Shown: positions 26,401 through 35,385 of the stretch, piece by piece
Layout: every line of letters begins with the position of its first letter
Position numbering within the stretch: position 1 is the stretch's first letter
Source: CAZAQV01 sp964487255
GTDB taxonomy: Bacteria; Myxococcota_A; Polyangia; Polyangiales; CAZAQV01
Length of the DNA: 57,846 bases
Assembly: GCA_964487255.1 (NCBI GenBank)
Contig: CAZAQV010000035.1
Coordinates: forward strand, 1-57,846
Direction of reading: 5' to 3'
Position numbers and translations under genes: made by a program
The notes under the pieces: generated by a model
Told to the model about the DNA's origin: nothing
The model's database searches: none
The model's input: only the letters and a program-made list of their open reading frames with translations

Positions 26401-28104
26401 ATGGACAAAGAAGCGGTGATGGACAAAGAAGTGGTCAAGAGCTGGGACTGGGTACCAACCATAAGCTGGATGCTTGGCGCCCTTCTTGGGGCTGCAGGCT
26501 GTTCGAGTAGCACCGCCGGCGTCCCGCTCGAAAACCAAGCGGATGCTTCGACGAGCACGGATGCTGCCGTCGCTGGCGATGCGGCGAAAGAGGGCATCGG
26601 CTGCGAGGACGTCACGTGTCAAGCTGGAGCCGAGTGTCGCGAGTCCTCAGCCGGAGTGACCTGCGTCGACGTCGATGAATGCTTAAGAGACCTCGACGAC
26701 TGCACTGAAGAGCAAACGTGCCTCAACACTAGCCTCGGGTTCACTTGCTTCGACAAGGCCAGTCCTTGCGTCAGCGATCCGTGCGAAGCCGGCTACGACT
26801 GTGTCGAAGTTAACGCCTCGTCGCGACAATGCATTGACCAAGACGAATGCGCAGTCGACAACGCGTGTCCCGAAAGCGCCGACTGCATCAGTCGCGAGGG
26901 CGTGACCCAACCGCTGTGTCAGGATCGCGCGCAGTGCAGCACTGGCGAGCACAACTGCGATGCTGAAAGCGAAGTCTGCGTCGAACTCGATGCTTCACCG
27001 GGCTTCCGTTGCGACCCGGCCAACGCGGTTACACCGGACGCGGGCTCGCCGGACGCTACGGTGCTGCCAGACGCCACGACCGATCCGACCTACCCCCTCG
27101 ATGGGTTCTGCAAAGACGGGAACTGGGCGTTCTGCGAGGACTTTGATTCCATTGCATCCGCCGACGCAGCATCGCTCGGCAGCGTCGGCATCACCTACCG
27201 CGCCCACGGCGCCGGGTCACAACAGTTCGAACAAGATTGCACGGTTTCGGCGCCCTGCGAGCCTTTCATGAAAAACGGCGCCTTTCACACGATCTCGGAC
27301 GACAGCGGGTTTAGTGTCGTAATGATGCGCCCTCGGCGCCCGTTCGATTTCTCAGCTTCGGGAGGTGGCCACCTGCGCTTCGAAAGCGACCTGGCGCTGA
27401 CCGGAACGAACAGAAAGCATCTCATCGTTCGCATCACCAGCGAGGCAACCATGGATGTTCCTGATGTGCGCATCGCCGATAACGCCGTCAGCGCCGAGCC
27501 CGCCCTCGACATCGTCTTTTTGGGCGGTAACGACAATGCCGTCTATGGAAAAACGTGGAAGGGAGGCAATATCGTCGACGGTTTCGGTTCAGGCTATGGC
27601 CCGGTCTTCGCGCCTGGTCAGACGCACACGGTCGACATCTATATGCAGCGAGCAAACGTCCGCGTCACCGTCGACGGCACTGAATTTTTGAATGATAGCT
27701 TCGCGGACCTCGGATTCGACGTTGGCTATGTTCACCTCGGGCATCTTTCGTACAACCCTGCAAAAGGAGGATCCCACCCGACGCGCGCCGACAACATCCT
27801 AATGTGGGATAACATCGCGTTCGATGGCCCCGCACTTCCCGAAAACGGCCTCGTACCGATGGGACAACAGGAAGTCGTGTTCTTCACCGAATTCACCCGA
27901 AAGTGGTTCGGCAGTGCTGAGGAAAAGAGCGCTCCAGTGGAGTGCATCGTGCGCGGTGTCCAAGCCGATGGCCCGCCCGTCGTGCAGTGGGAGCACTGGA
28001 CGGTATGGAGCGCGCGGGTGTCCGGTGGAGCGCCCCTCACACAAAATGATATCGACTGCCACGGAAGTCCCGTGCGTGGGTTCGAGCTCCTAGCGCAACC
28101 GTGA
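26401..28104 (+). CDS. EGF-like cysteine-rich lipoprotein with C-terminal lectin-like region
   Basis: This protein is 567 aa from ATG 26401 (alternatives 26347 and 26419). A duplicated 18-bp start, ATGGACAAAGAAG then its near copy, gives two in-frame ATGs. The signal helix ends in lipobox GAAGC. Residues about 60-220 hold calcium-binding EGF-like modules (VDVDECLRDLDDCTEEQ, IDQDECAVDNACPES). After an Ala/Asp/Pro linker, a region of about 340 residues begins FCKDGNWAFCEDFDS and contains VDIYMQRANVRVTVDGTEFL, a jelly-roll-like (LamG/concanavalin-type) strand pattern. Likely surface carbohydrate or matrix binding. The downstream peroxidase gene starts 12 nt after the stop, so the two are probably cotranscribed. 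Confidence 0.78.
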   Translation: MDKEAVMDKEVVKSWDWVPTISWMLGALLGAAGCSSSTAGVPLENQADASTSTDAAVAGDAAKEGIGCEDVTCQAGAECRESSAGVTCVDVDECLRDLDDCTEEQTCLNTSLGFTCFDKASPCVSDPCEAGYDCVEVNASSRQCIDQDECAVDNACPESADCISREGVTQPLCQDRAQCSTGEHNCDAESEVCVELDASPGFRCDPANAVTPDAGSPDATVLPDATTDPTYPLDGFCKDGNWAFCEDFDSIASADAASLGSVGITYRAHGAGSQQFEQDCTVSAPCEPFMKNGAFHTISDDSGFSVVMMRPRRPFDFSASGGGHLRFESDLALTGTNRKHLIVRITSEATMDVPDVRIADNAVSAEPALDIVFLGGNDNAVYGKTWKGGNIVDGFGSGYGPVFAPGQTHTVDIYMQRANVRVTVDGTEFLNDSFADLGFDVGYVHLGHLSYNPAKGGSHPTRADNILMWDNIAFDGPALPENGLVPMGQQEVVFFTEFTRKWFGSAEEKSAPVECIVRGVQADGPPVVQWEHWTVWSARVSGGAPLTQNDIDCHGSPVRGFELLAQP

Positions 28105-28116
28105 CCCGATCGACTG

Positions 28117-29577
28117 ATGACGCAAACGAATAGATCGCAGGTTACGCCTTGGTGTTCGTTTCTCGTGCTTGTATTCGCGTGCAGCGAACCCGTGGACTCG
28201 GCCGCGCCCTTGGCTGACTCTGGACTCGATGCAGGTGCGCTACGAAGCGACGCATCGAGTATTCCCGAGGGATTCAGCGCACAGGCATGGACCGCGCTTC
28301 AAGAACTTTCGCCACCTGGGCTGCCCGAGCCGCCCTTCGATCCAACCAACCCCGTCGCCGATCATCCTGGCGCGCGCGCGCTCGGTCGATCACTCTTTTT
28401 CGATCCGGGCTTTTCTGGGAAGTTGCTCGACAGCGACAACGATGGCTCGCACGGTGGAACCGGTTTACAGGGTGAGGCCGGCAAGGTCTCCTGCGCAAGT
28501 TGTCACATGCCGGAGCAAGGATTCTCCGATTTTCGCACGCATGAAGAAAGGATTTCACTCGGCGCCGGGTGGACGCGACGCCGCGCGCCCGCCATCTTCG
28601 ACGTCGGACATGCGACACTTCTAATGTGGGACGGCCGTTTCGATTCCTTGCAACGCCAGGCGCTCGCCGTGTTCGAATCTCCACTCGAAGGCAACAGTTC
28701 GCGGCTCTTTGTCGCTCAGGAAATCGCAAGGCGCTATGCGACCGAGTACCAAGCGGTCTTCGGGGATGACCCACGCGACGTATTGCAGAATTCGTATCCA
28801 CAACTCACGGCAGAGACAACCGGTTGCTCACTTCCACTCGACGGGACCACAACGCCCGATCCTACCTGCTCGGAAGGAGAGCTGCACGGCATGCCAGGCG
28901 ACAACGCAGAATTCGATGGTCTTACGCCACAACAACAAGCGCGGGTCACCGAAATCGCCCTCAACGCGGGGCGCGCAATTGGAGCCTATGAGAGGAAAAT
29001 CCGCTGCGGAAAGAGTCGTTTCGACATCTTCATGGCCGGCAACGAGAAGGCCTTGACGGCTTCGGAAAAGCGGGGCGCGGCGCTCTTCGTTGAGGAGGCA
29101 GGCTGTGTAACGTGCCACAATGGACCTTTTCTCTCGGATCAGGAGTTTCATAACGTGGGCGTTCGCGCCGAGATCATTGCTGGCATTGGCGACGAGGGTT
29201 TTCGCGATGAGGGCGCGCTCATCGGACTTGAGCAGCTTATCGAGGACCCGCTCAACTCGCTACACGCCCCTGGGTCTACGAGCGACGGGCGCGTCCCGAA
29301 CGATGTTGACCCTGCCAAGCTCGGCGCGTTTCGCACACCCATGCTTCGCTGCGTCACGCGTCGACCCAGCTATATGCATGCCGGAAACCTACAAACCCTC
29401 GAAGAAGTGGTGACCTTCTTTAACGAGGGAGGTCACGCGAGCGACAGCACAAAAGGCTACCTGGGACAAAGCGAGATCGAACCGCTCGGACTCTCCGAAC
29501 AGGACGAAAGGGACCTTGTCGCCTTTCTCAAGGCGTTAGATGGTGTCGATCCGCTCGATCCCGATTTACTTCCCTGA
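28117..29577 (+). CDS. Diheme cytochrome c peroxidase family lipoprotein
   Basis: This 486-aa protein has a short signal with lipobox VFAC (Cys22), so it is exported. Two c-type heme motifs, CASCH (about residue 129) and CVTCH (about 331), define the CcpA/MauG family; the second sits in CVTCHNGPFLSDQEFHNVG, typical of the electron-transfer heme. The LGRSLFFDPGFSGK opening is also a family hallmark. Such proteins reduce peroxide or oxidise protein partners in the periplasm. It probably forms an operon with the preceding EGF-like lipoprotein; that pairing is unusual. Stops face the Asp23 operon 14 nt away. Confidence 0.9.
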   Translation: MTQTNRSQVTPWCSFLVLVFACSEPVDSAAPLADSGLDAGALRSDASSIPEGFSAQAWTALQELSPPGLPEPPFDPTNPVADHPGARALGRSLFFDPGFSGKLLDSDNDGSHGGTGLQGEAGKVSCASCHMPEQGFSDFRTHEERISLGAGWTRRRAPAIFDVGHATLLMWDGRFDSLQRQALAVFESPLEGNSSRLFVAQEIARRYATEYQAVFGDDPRDVLQNSYPQLTAETTGCSLPLDGTTTPDPTCSEGELHGMPGDNAEFDGLTPQQQARVTEIALNAGRAIGAYERKIRCGKSRFDIFMAGNEKALTASEKRGAALFVEEAGCVTCHNGPFLSDQEFHNVGVRAEIIAGIGDEGFRDEGALIGLEQLIEDPLNSLHAPGSTSDGRVPNDVDPAKLGAFRTPMLRCVTRRPSYMHAGNLQTLEEVVTFFNEGGHASDSTKGYLGQSEIEPLGLSEQDERDLVAFLKALDGVDPLDPDLLP

Positions 29578-29591
29578 GTCGCTTACAGTTT

Positions 29592-30014
29592 CTAAATCAC
29601 GCGTGGGTTTTCGTCTTTGGCCGGGCTCGAAGGCGTTTCTGGCAACTTGATGTCGATGACATGAATATTGACTTCAATCACATCGCGCCCCGCCATCAGC
29701 TTAACCTGTTCGACAATCTCTTCGCGCAGCTGCTGCGCAACTTTCTTGATGTCGCAGCCGTAGTTGATGACGACATCGAGGTCGAGCGCAGCCTGTTTCG
29801 TACCCACTTCAGCGGCCACTCCACGCGTTGGACTGCTCTCGCCGAACGGTACCAGGCGTGATTTTCCAAGCGAGTGAATGCCCTTGATGTCACGTGCTGC
29901 GAGCCCCGCAATCGTGGCGACAACGTCCTCGTTCATGGTAATCGCGCCGCGAATACCATCCGTCGACTCGTCGAGTTTTGTAATGTTTGATGATTTGTTC
30001 TTTGCTTCTGCCAT
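29592..30014 (-). CDS. Asp23/Gls24-family envelope stress protein (paralogue 1)
   Basis: A 140-aa protein with the Asp23 core: ITMNEDVVATIAGLAARDI, GIHSLGKSRLVPFG, RGVAAEVGTKQAALDLDVV, and VIEVNIHVIDIKL. Asp23 proteins attach to the membrane through AmaP and respond to envelope stress in Gram-positive bacteria. A good AGGA ribosome-binding site precedes the start. It is nearly identical in the core to the next gene upstream (30068-30490), a recent duplication, and is the last gene of the operon. Confidence 0.87.
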   Translation of the reverse strand: MAEAKNKSSNITKLDESTDGIRGAITMNEDVVATIAGLAARDIKGIHSLGKSRLVPFGESSPTRGVAAEVGTKQAALDLDVVINYGCDIKKVAQQLREEIVEQVKLMAGRDVIEVNIHVIDIKLPETPSSPAKDENPRVI

Positions 30015-30067
30015 GTCCTGTGTCTTTCTCGTATGTCGTACCCGTTGAATGAGCGATTGTTCTCTTT

Positions 30068-30490
30068 TTAAATCACGCGCGGAGATTCTTCGACCACCGG
30101 GGCCTCTTCCTCCGGGAGCTTGATATCAACTACATGAATGTTGACTTCAATCACATCGCGCCCCGCCATCTGCATGACTTGATCGGCAATTTCTCGTCGA
30201 AGCTGCTGCGCGACCTTCTTGATGTCGCAGCCGTAGTTGACCGCCACATCGAGGTCGAGCGCAGCCTGTTTGTCGCCAACTTCAGCCTCCACACCACGCG
30301 TCGGGCTGTCGCCAAAATTGATGAGGCTCGATTTTCCAAGCGAGTGGATCCCCTTGATGTCCCGTGCCGCGAGGCCCGCAATGGTGGCGACCACATCCTC
30401 GTTCATCGTGATCTTTCCGCGGATTCCGTCTTTTTGTTCGTCCAAAGTCGTCACGTTGCTGCTTCTCGTTTCTGTCTTCTTTGTTGCCAT
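30068..30490 (-). CDS. Asp23/Gls24-family envelope stress protein (paralogue 2)
   Basis: A 140-aa protein from ATG 30490 (AGGAG 8 nt upstream; the longer frame to 30505 lacks one). Core motifs are ITMNEDVVATIAGLAARDI and GVEAEVGDKQAALDLDVAV. It is strongly similar to the adjacent downstream paralogue and less so to the third (31890-32306). The three may form hetero-oligomers at the membrane. Confidence 0.87.
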   Translation of the reverse strand: MATKKTETRSSNVTTLDEQKDGIRGKITMNEDVVATIAGLAARDIKGIHSLGKSSLINFGDSPTRGVEAEVGDKQAALDLDVAVNYGCDIKKVAQQLRREIADQVMQMAGRDVIEVNIHVVDIKLPEEEAPVVEESPRVI

Positions 30491-30501
30491 GGTGGCTCCT
30501 T

Positions 30502-30807
30502 TCAATCAATGGTCCGTGCTGAGTTGCTGCTTTCAAGTTTGTGTTGGGCAAGGTCGAGGTGACGCCGTGCTAAGCCGATGTCGTTTTCATCGAGAGCATC
30601 ACTGGCATCTCGTACGCTCTGAAGCGCGGCTTCTACGTCAACGAGATCGGTCTCTTCCAAAACACGTCTCGGAGGCTCGGAGAAGAGGACGATGAGGGCA
30701 CCGAGCACAACAAAGAGAATAAGCGCGCGTTTTAGTGCACGTAGCGAGCCACTGCGCCGTGGCTTTTCACCAAGGCGACGTCGAAACGAACGCGCAGACT
30801 TTCTCAT
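30502..30807 (-). CDS. Small single-TM protein in Asp23 operon
   Basis: A 101-aa protein with a very basic N-terminus (RKSARSFRRR), one hydrophobic helix (ALILFVVLGALIVLF), and a helical soluble tail rich in Asp/Leu/Ala (VDVEAALQSVRDASDALDEN). No family recognised. It overlaps the pspC-like gene by 4 nt and sits 11 nt before the second Asp23, so it belongs to the operon. It could be an additional anchor or adaptor. Confidence 0.7.
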   Translation of the reverse strand: MRKSARSFRRRLGEKPRRSGSLRALKRALILFVVLGALIVLFSEPPRRVLEETDLVDVEAALQSVRDASDALDENDIGLARRHLDLAQHKLESSNSARTID

Positions 30808-31292
30808 GTGTCACCCATACGAAGCAAGATGGCCGTGCCAGCGACGATGACAGCGAGACTGAGACCGCGGACGGGTGTCAGCCAAGAAAACGCGCCGATC
30901 GAGATGAGAAAAATCAGCGCGCCCCCGGCGATCAGGGACAGCGCGATCCATCGACGGTCCAGTGGGCGTGGCCAAGACCCCTTGCTTTGCCGGTTCCAGG
31001 CTCGGAGCAAGAAGTCACCAGACTCGGTCACGTCGTTACGCATCGTGCGAAAGTTGTGCCTAACCGATTCGCCAACATCACGTGGTTGGATATTTGGAGG
31101 AGGCAAGACGAGCCAAAGGACTCCGTAGAGCAACGCACCCAGGCCCCATGCGAATGTCAGAAGCGCAAAGGCCAGACGCAAGAGGGTGACATCGATCGCG
31201 AGAAGTCGCGCGAGTGTCTCACAGACCCCTGCGAGAAGACGCCCCTGCGCGGCGCGATTTGGCAACGACACTGGACTCCGTCGGCTTGACAT
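30804..31292 (-). CDS. PspC-domain membrane protein
   Basis: A 162-aa protein. Residues about 15-70 form a PspC domain (GRLLAGVCETLARLLAIDVT then LYGVLWLVLPPP), a membrane sensor domain of the phage-shock response. Two further C-terminal hydrophobic stretches (ALSLIAGGALIFLISIG and LSLAVIVAGTAILL) follow a cytosolic loop. It is next to amaP (stop and start are adjacent), so envelope-stress signalling is likely. It could regulate the linked Asp23 proteins. Confidence 0.85.
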   Translation of the reverse strand: MSSRRSPVSLPNRAAQGRLLAGVCETLARLLAIDVTLLRLAFALLTFAWGLGALLYGVLWLVLPPPNIQPRDVGESVRHNFRTMRNDVTESGDFLLRAWNRQSKGSWPRPLDRRWIALSLIAGGALIFLISIGAFSWLTPVRGLSLAVIVAGTAILLRMGDT

Positions 31293-31880
31293 CTACGACA
31301 TCATCTCCGCCAGTTCGTTGGGATGAACGACACGCACTGCGACCACAACGTCCCGCACGGGGAGGCCGACAAGTCGTTCAACGGCTGTTCGAATATTCTG
31401 TCGCGCCTCGCTACCCGCGCGTTTAAGGTCTGCGCCCGGAAACACGCCTACCTCAGCACGCAGCCGAATCGGCGATGGACCGTTGCCCCTGATCTCCACT
31501 TTGGAATTAACGACACCGTAAGAACTGGCAGCCGCTTGGCCCGCGACGGTCATGATCCCCTGAGAATCAACAACAACGAACCCTTGTTCGTCGGCGACCA
31601 ACATATGCAAGTCCGAAGGACGACTTGCGGGTCGAAGCACTTTTAGGAGTAACGCGAGTGCGATCACTCCGGTGACACCTGAAACGGCAACAGCACGCCA
31701 ACGATATGCAGAAATGAGCTCGACGCCCTGGCTAGCTGCATTCTGCGCGATAGGCCAACGGAGCTCGGGTGGAGCAAGCTCGATGAACCCTGCTGCCATC
31801 ACAAACACCCAAGCCGAAAACAGCGCGATCAATAGTGATAGAAACGCGACGATGAAGCGCAAACCGTTTCTGGAAGCCAA
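31293..31880 (-). CDS. amaP: AmaP-like alkaline shock membrane anchor
   Basis: A 195-aa protein with two membrane helices (FIVAFLSLLIALFSAWVFVM and AVSGVTGVIALALLLKVL) and a C-terminal cytosolic domain (VVDSQGIMTVAGQAAASSYG, VNSKVEIRGNGPSPIRLRAE, VVVAVRVVHP). This is the AmaP arrangement, which holds Asp23 at the membrane. It lies 9 nt downstream of an asp23 gene. The assignment rests on topology and context as well as motif recall, so the gene name is moderately certain. Confidence 0.75.
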   Translation of the reverse strand: MASRNGLRFIVAFLSLLIALFSAWVFVMAAGFIELAPPELRWPIAQNAASQGVELISAYRWRAVAVSGVTGVIALALLLKVLRPASRPSDLHMLVADEQGFVVVDSQGIMTVAGQAAASSYGVVNSKVEIRGNGPSPIRLRAEVGVFPGADLKRAGSEARQNIRTAVERLVGLPVRDVVVAVRVVHPNELAEMMS

Positions 31881-31889
31881 GTTTTCCCC

Positions 31890-32306
31890 CTACTCTAAAT
31901 CCCGCCGGTGGCGCCGCTCTGTCCGTGGGATATAGACGTCCACAACGAACACATTGACCTCCACCACGCGTGTTCCGGTCATTGTCTCGACCGAGTTAAT
32001 AACTTGCTCGCGTAGGTCCTCAGCGACGTCTCGAATCGGAAAGCCAAACTCGATCACGATTTCGATGTCGATTGCTGCCTCTTTGGTACCAACCTCGGAC
32101 GTCACACCGTGGGTGCGTTTGGCAAACACGCCCCGCAGCGCCGACTCGCCAATCTTGTGGATGCCCTGGACCTGTTCGGCCGCTATACGGGAAATGACGG
32201 AGACAACTTCGTCCTCAATCTGGGTTCGACCTCGCGTACGCGCTGGGGCTAACTCCTGTGATACTGAATTCGACTTGACTGGCTGACGCGCGTGCGCTGC
32301 ATCCAT
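31890..32306 (-). CDS. Asp23/Gls24-family envelope stress protein (paralogue 3)
   Basis: A 138-aa protein, first gene of the operon. Core motifs are IEDEVVSVISRIAAEQVQGI, GVTSEVGTKEAAIDIEIVI and VVEVNVFVVDVYIP. It diverges clearly from the other two paralogues. Its N-terminus is basic (RQPVKSNSVSQELAPARTRG). Promoters for the operon should lie in the 175 bp between it and the MMPL gene stop. Confidence 0.85.
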   Translation of the reverse strand: MDAAHARQPVKSNSVSQELAPARTRGRTQIEDEVVSVISRIAAEQVQGIHKIGESALRGVFAKRTHGVTSEVGTKEAAIDIEIVIEFGFPIRDVAEDLREQVINSVETMTGTRVVEVNVFVVDVYIPRTERRHRRDLE

Positions 32307-32481
32307 CTGTACGCTCCTTGTCGTGTCGAACGCGAGGGGAACAAACTATGCCGTTACAAAATCGTAACCACATAGCGCGGCGTTCGAAGTAAGAGGATCC
32401 ACCTACGGCGAATCCGTTAAAATGTCAATGGATGCACCGAAACCGAGTTGGTCTTTGGCCGCAAGCTTGTGGTGCTAGGTG

Positions 32482-35121
32482 CTAGCTTACTTCGTGGGCG
32501 GATCCCGCCTCGCCTGTCGTGCGTAGCTTCAAGATCGCAGGCAAGGTGAGCATCGCGGCTGCCACGCATGTGACTTCGCTGATGCTCATGGCCAAGCCAA
32601 ACGAATTGATAGCTTGGTTCGCGCTCAGATAGAGCGAACCATACGCGATAATCGTTGTCAGGGAGCAAAGCACAACCGCTCCACCGCTCTCCTCCACCGC
32701 GATGCGAATCCGTTCATCAACATCCGTGTTCTTCGTCTCGACACCGTCTCCAGCACGCCCAGGTTCGCGGTGATGAGCGTGGGAAGCCGGAGAAACCGGA
32801 TGTGCTAACTGCACATCCTTGGTTTCGGAGCGAACCCGCGAAGATACAAACCGATGCAGCACATTGACACCATAGTCTGCGCCGTTGCCGAAGGTGATGG
32901 GAAAGGCGAGCACGTTAAGGAAGTTGATGCGTTGGCCAAGCAGGATCATGGAGGCGCCCATCCAGGCGATGCCGAGCAAGAGCGTCACGAGCGCAAGCGC
33001 CTTATGGGCAAATTTGCGAAAGGCAAACGCGAGCAGCACCATGGTCGCCAAAAGTGACGCCAAGATGCTGCGCGGCGTGCTCTCCCAGACCTCGTCCACA
33101 ATGTCGCCAAAAATCGGCCCGCGTCCGGCGAGCGGCGGACTTTGGCCATCTTCGGTCTTGAAAGTCCGTAGTTCCTCCGCCCATTGCACCAAGAAACGAC
33201 CGTTCCAGATATTGGCGTCTTTTTCTTTTTCGACGAACAGCAGCCGCCCTCGGGTACCGTCGCGTTCCGTAAAGGAGCGCGCGACCGGTTCGGGAAGGTC
33301 AGCATAAGTAAGCAACTCGATGTCTTCGGGCGGCAGGTACTTGTCGATTTCTGCTTTCTCATCGTCGCTGGCGTATTTGCGGAGCTTGAGCGCCACCTCA
33401 CGTATCTCCTCGAGCACGGGCAGCTTCTTCTCCTGCTCTTTGGGCAAGAGGTCGTCGAGCGAGCGCACTTTGCCGTACGACACCGGCTCCTTGGCTTTGG
33501 CCGCGTGCGCTTCCATCTCTGCTTCGATGCGGCGCGCATCCTCGGGCGACTCGAGAATCATGGCAATCGCGTTCCCCTCACCCGCACCGCTCATGATCTC
33601 ACCCACGCGTCGGTTTACCTGGCGAGCAACGGTCGTGCCTTCGCGCACAGACTTGAGCTTGCGAAAGTCATACTCCATCGGGTCATTGGCAATCGCGTAA
33701 AAGACAGCGACCACCGAAGCGATGCCGGTGAGGACCGAAAGAGCCACAACCGGTTTTGGTGCTCGTAACGCGAGGTACGAAAATGCGCGCCCGTAGATGT
33801 TGCGCTGGGCTGCCGCGGCTTCGGCGAACCTCATGGGACGTATCCGTTCGAACAGCGCAACCCACACAGGTAAGAGTACCAGTGAGCCTATCCAGCACAG
33901 TTCCATCCCGATCGAGCCGATGATGCCGAAGTCGCGAAAGCCTCGGAAATCCGTGATCATGAGTGAACCGTAGGCCAGCGCGGCCGCCGTCGAGGCCACG
34001 AACGTTGCGACCCACGTTCCTCGATGCGTGCGAGAAATGGCTCGCGCCAAGTCAGCCCCAGCTCGACGCTCCTCGAAATAGCGCGCAAGCCAGATAATAT
34101 TGGGGTTCACCCCGTTACCGATCACGATGCTGCCCAAAAATGCCGTTGAGGTGTTGAGATAGTCGACGAAGACTTCCGCGCAGGCGAAAGTTACCGCGAC
34201 CGGTGTGAGCAGCGCCAAAGCGAGCAGGGGCACCGCTCGCACGCGACGGAAGAACAGAAAAATAGCGAGCAACACGAGAACGAGCGTAGCCACGGTCGCG
34301 ATCACGAGCTCTTCGACAATGGCGGTTTGCTCTTCGAGGGCGACGACCAAGCTTCCACCAAAATCGACACGCAAGTCGTCGGCATACTTTTTCGTGTCAA
34401 TCTTCTCTAGCTCGGATTTGATCGCATCGATGAGGCGCGAAGTGCCGCCCGCATCACCGCCCTTGAGGTCGGAGCGGATGAAAATCGCGAGAAAGTCTCC
34501 GTCCTCATGGACATAGTATCCGCCCGCAAACTTCTCCATCGCTATTCTCGACTCTTGCTCGCGCTTCTTTAGCGGCTCGACGACCTCGTCAAACGACTTG
34601 ACCTCACCATCACCGTCGTCGAGCGACACGTAAAGTGGGTTGTTTTTGGCAAGCTCGTGATCGAGCTTGTCTTCGAGTGCGTACTGGACCTCTTCAAGGT
34701 CCTTGAGGTCCGCATACAAATACTTGTTATCGGCAACAAAGCGCTCATAGGTTGTGACGCTATAGTCGACGCTGCGAACACCCAGATCTTTGCTGGCCAG
34801 AGCCTCGAGCTTCGGAATGAAGTCCTTGGCGAAATGCTGCAGCGCATTGAGGTCCTTGGACTGCACCCCGAGGGTCAGCGTTGAAAGGCCACCAACGCGA
34901 TCGCCGATACGCTGGAGATCTTGCACGCTCTGTCGGTCTTCGGGCAGAAGCGCCGTCCACGCGCTGTTGAGGCCAAGCTGCGCGATGAGTGGCAGCGAAC
35001 CTGCGATGAGCAACACGGCCGCCAGCGCGAACACGAGCTGGCCCTTCGTCGACGTCTGAAGCGCGGTGAGTCTCTCCGCCCAATTGCGGCTGTCTTCCTC
35101 CATCTCGGCCAGGTTTGGCAT
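32482..35121 (-). CDS. MMPL/RND-family lipid transporter
   Basis: A 879-aa protein with the RND layout: a helix at about 30-50, a large periplasmic loop, then helix bundle LVIATVATLVLVLLAIFLFF...IVIGNGVNPNIIWLARYFEE. A second helix (KPVVALSVLTGIASVVAVFY), a second loop and a second bundle (ITFGNGADYGVNVLHRFVSS) complete two pseudo-symmetric halves. GNG(V/A)(N/D)xxxNxL motifs match the MMPL family, which exports lipids or hopanoids. It resembles HpnN-type exporters, but no hopanoid genes lie nearby. A phosphatidyltransferase gene is divergent from it, which hints at lipid transport. Confidence 0.85.
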   Translation of the reverse strand: MPNLAEMEEDSRNWAERLTALQTSTKGQLVFALAAVLLIAGSLPLIAQLGLNSAWTALLPEDRQSVQDLQRIGDRVGGLSTLTLGVQSKDLNALQHFAKDFIPKLEALASKDLGVRSVDYSVTTYERFVADNKYLYADLKDLEEVQYALEDKLDHELAKNNPLYVSLDDGDGEVKSFDEVVEPLKKREQESRIAMEKFAGGYYVHEDGDFLAIFIRSDLKGGDAGGTSRLIDAIKSELEKIDTKKYADDLRVDFGGSLVVALEEQTAIVEELVIATVATLVLVLLAIFLFFRRVRAVPLLALALLTPVAVTFACAEVFVDYLNTSTAFLGSIVIGNGVNPNIIWLARYFEERRAGADLARAISRTHRGTWVATFVASTAAALAYGSLMITDFRGFRDFGIIGSIGMELCWIGSLVLLPVWVALFERIRPMRFAEAAAAQRNIYGRAFSYLALRAPKPVVALSVLTGIASVVAVFYAIANDPMEYDFRKLKSVREGTTVARQVNRRVGEIMSGAGEGNAIAMILESPEDARRIEAEMEAHAAKAKEPVSYGKVRSLDDLLPKEQEKKLPVLEEIREVALKLRKYASDDEKAEIDKYLPPEDIELLTYADLPEPVARSFTERDGTRGRLLFVEKEKDANIWNGRFLVQWAEELRTFKTEDGQSPPLAGRGPIFGDIVDEVWESTPRSILASLLATMVLLAFAFRKFAHKALALVTLLLGIAWMGASMILLGQRINFLNVLAFPITFGNGADYGVNVLHRFVSSRVRSETKDVQLAHPVSPASHAHHREPGRAGDGVETKNTDVDERIRIAVEESGGAVVLCSLTTIIAYGSLYLSANQAINSFGLAMSISEVTCVAAAMLTLPAILKLRTTGEAGSAHEVS

Positions 35122-35144
35122 ACCTCGGCCGATTGGTCACGAAT

Positions 35145-35333
35145 TCACCAATCCTTTAGGCTCCGATCGGCGCGGTCACGAGCAAACGCGTCAAGCAGCA
35201 AATCAAGACTGACCTTCGCACGGGTGTGCGCTACTTGCGTCAGACTGTGAACCAAGGACCTCAGTTTAGTGAGCGAACAAGGGAAGATCCCACAAATTTC
35301 GCTGGCACTCTTCGTGCTCTGCAGATCGAGCAT
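35145..35333 (-). CDS. Possible small protein upstream of the MMPL transporter
   Basis: A 62-aa frame from ATG 35333 ends 23 nt before the transporter start and lies on the same strand. The sequence (CSLTKLRSLVHSLTQVAHTR then VSLDLLLDAFARDRADRSLK) is plausible as a helical protein but matches nothing I recognise. It may be a leader or a chance frame. The region otherwise serves as promoter space for the divergent CDP-alcohol phosphatidyltransferase. Confidence 0.25.
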   Translation of the reverse strand: MLDLQSTKSASEICGIFPCSLTKLRSLVHSLTQVAHTRAKVSLDLLLDAFARDRADRSLKDW

Positions 35334-35385
35334 GGACTTGCCAAGTTTGCCGCTGCGCCGCACAGTCGGCTCCGAGCCTCCCGTG

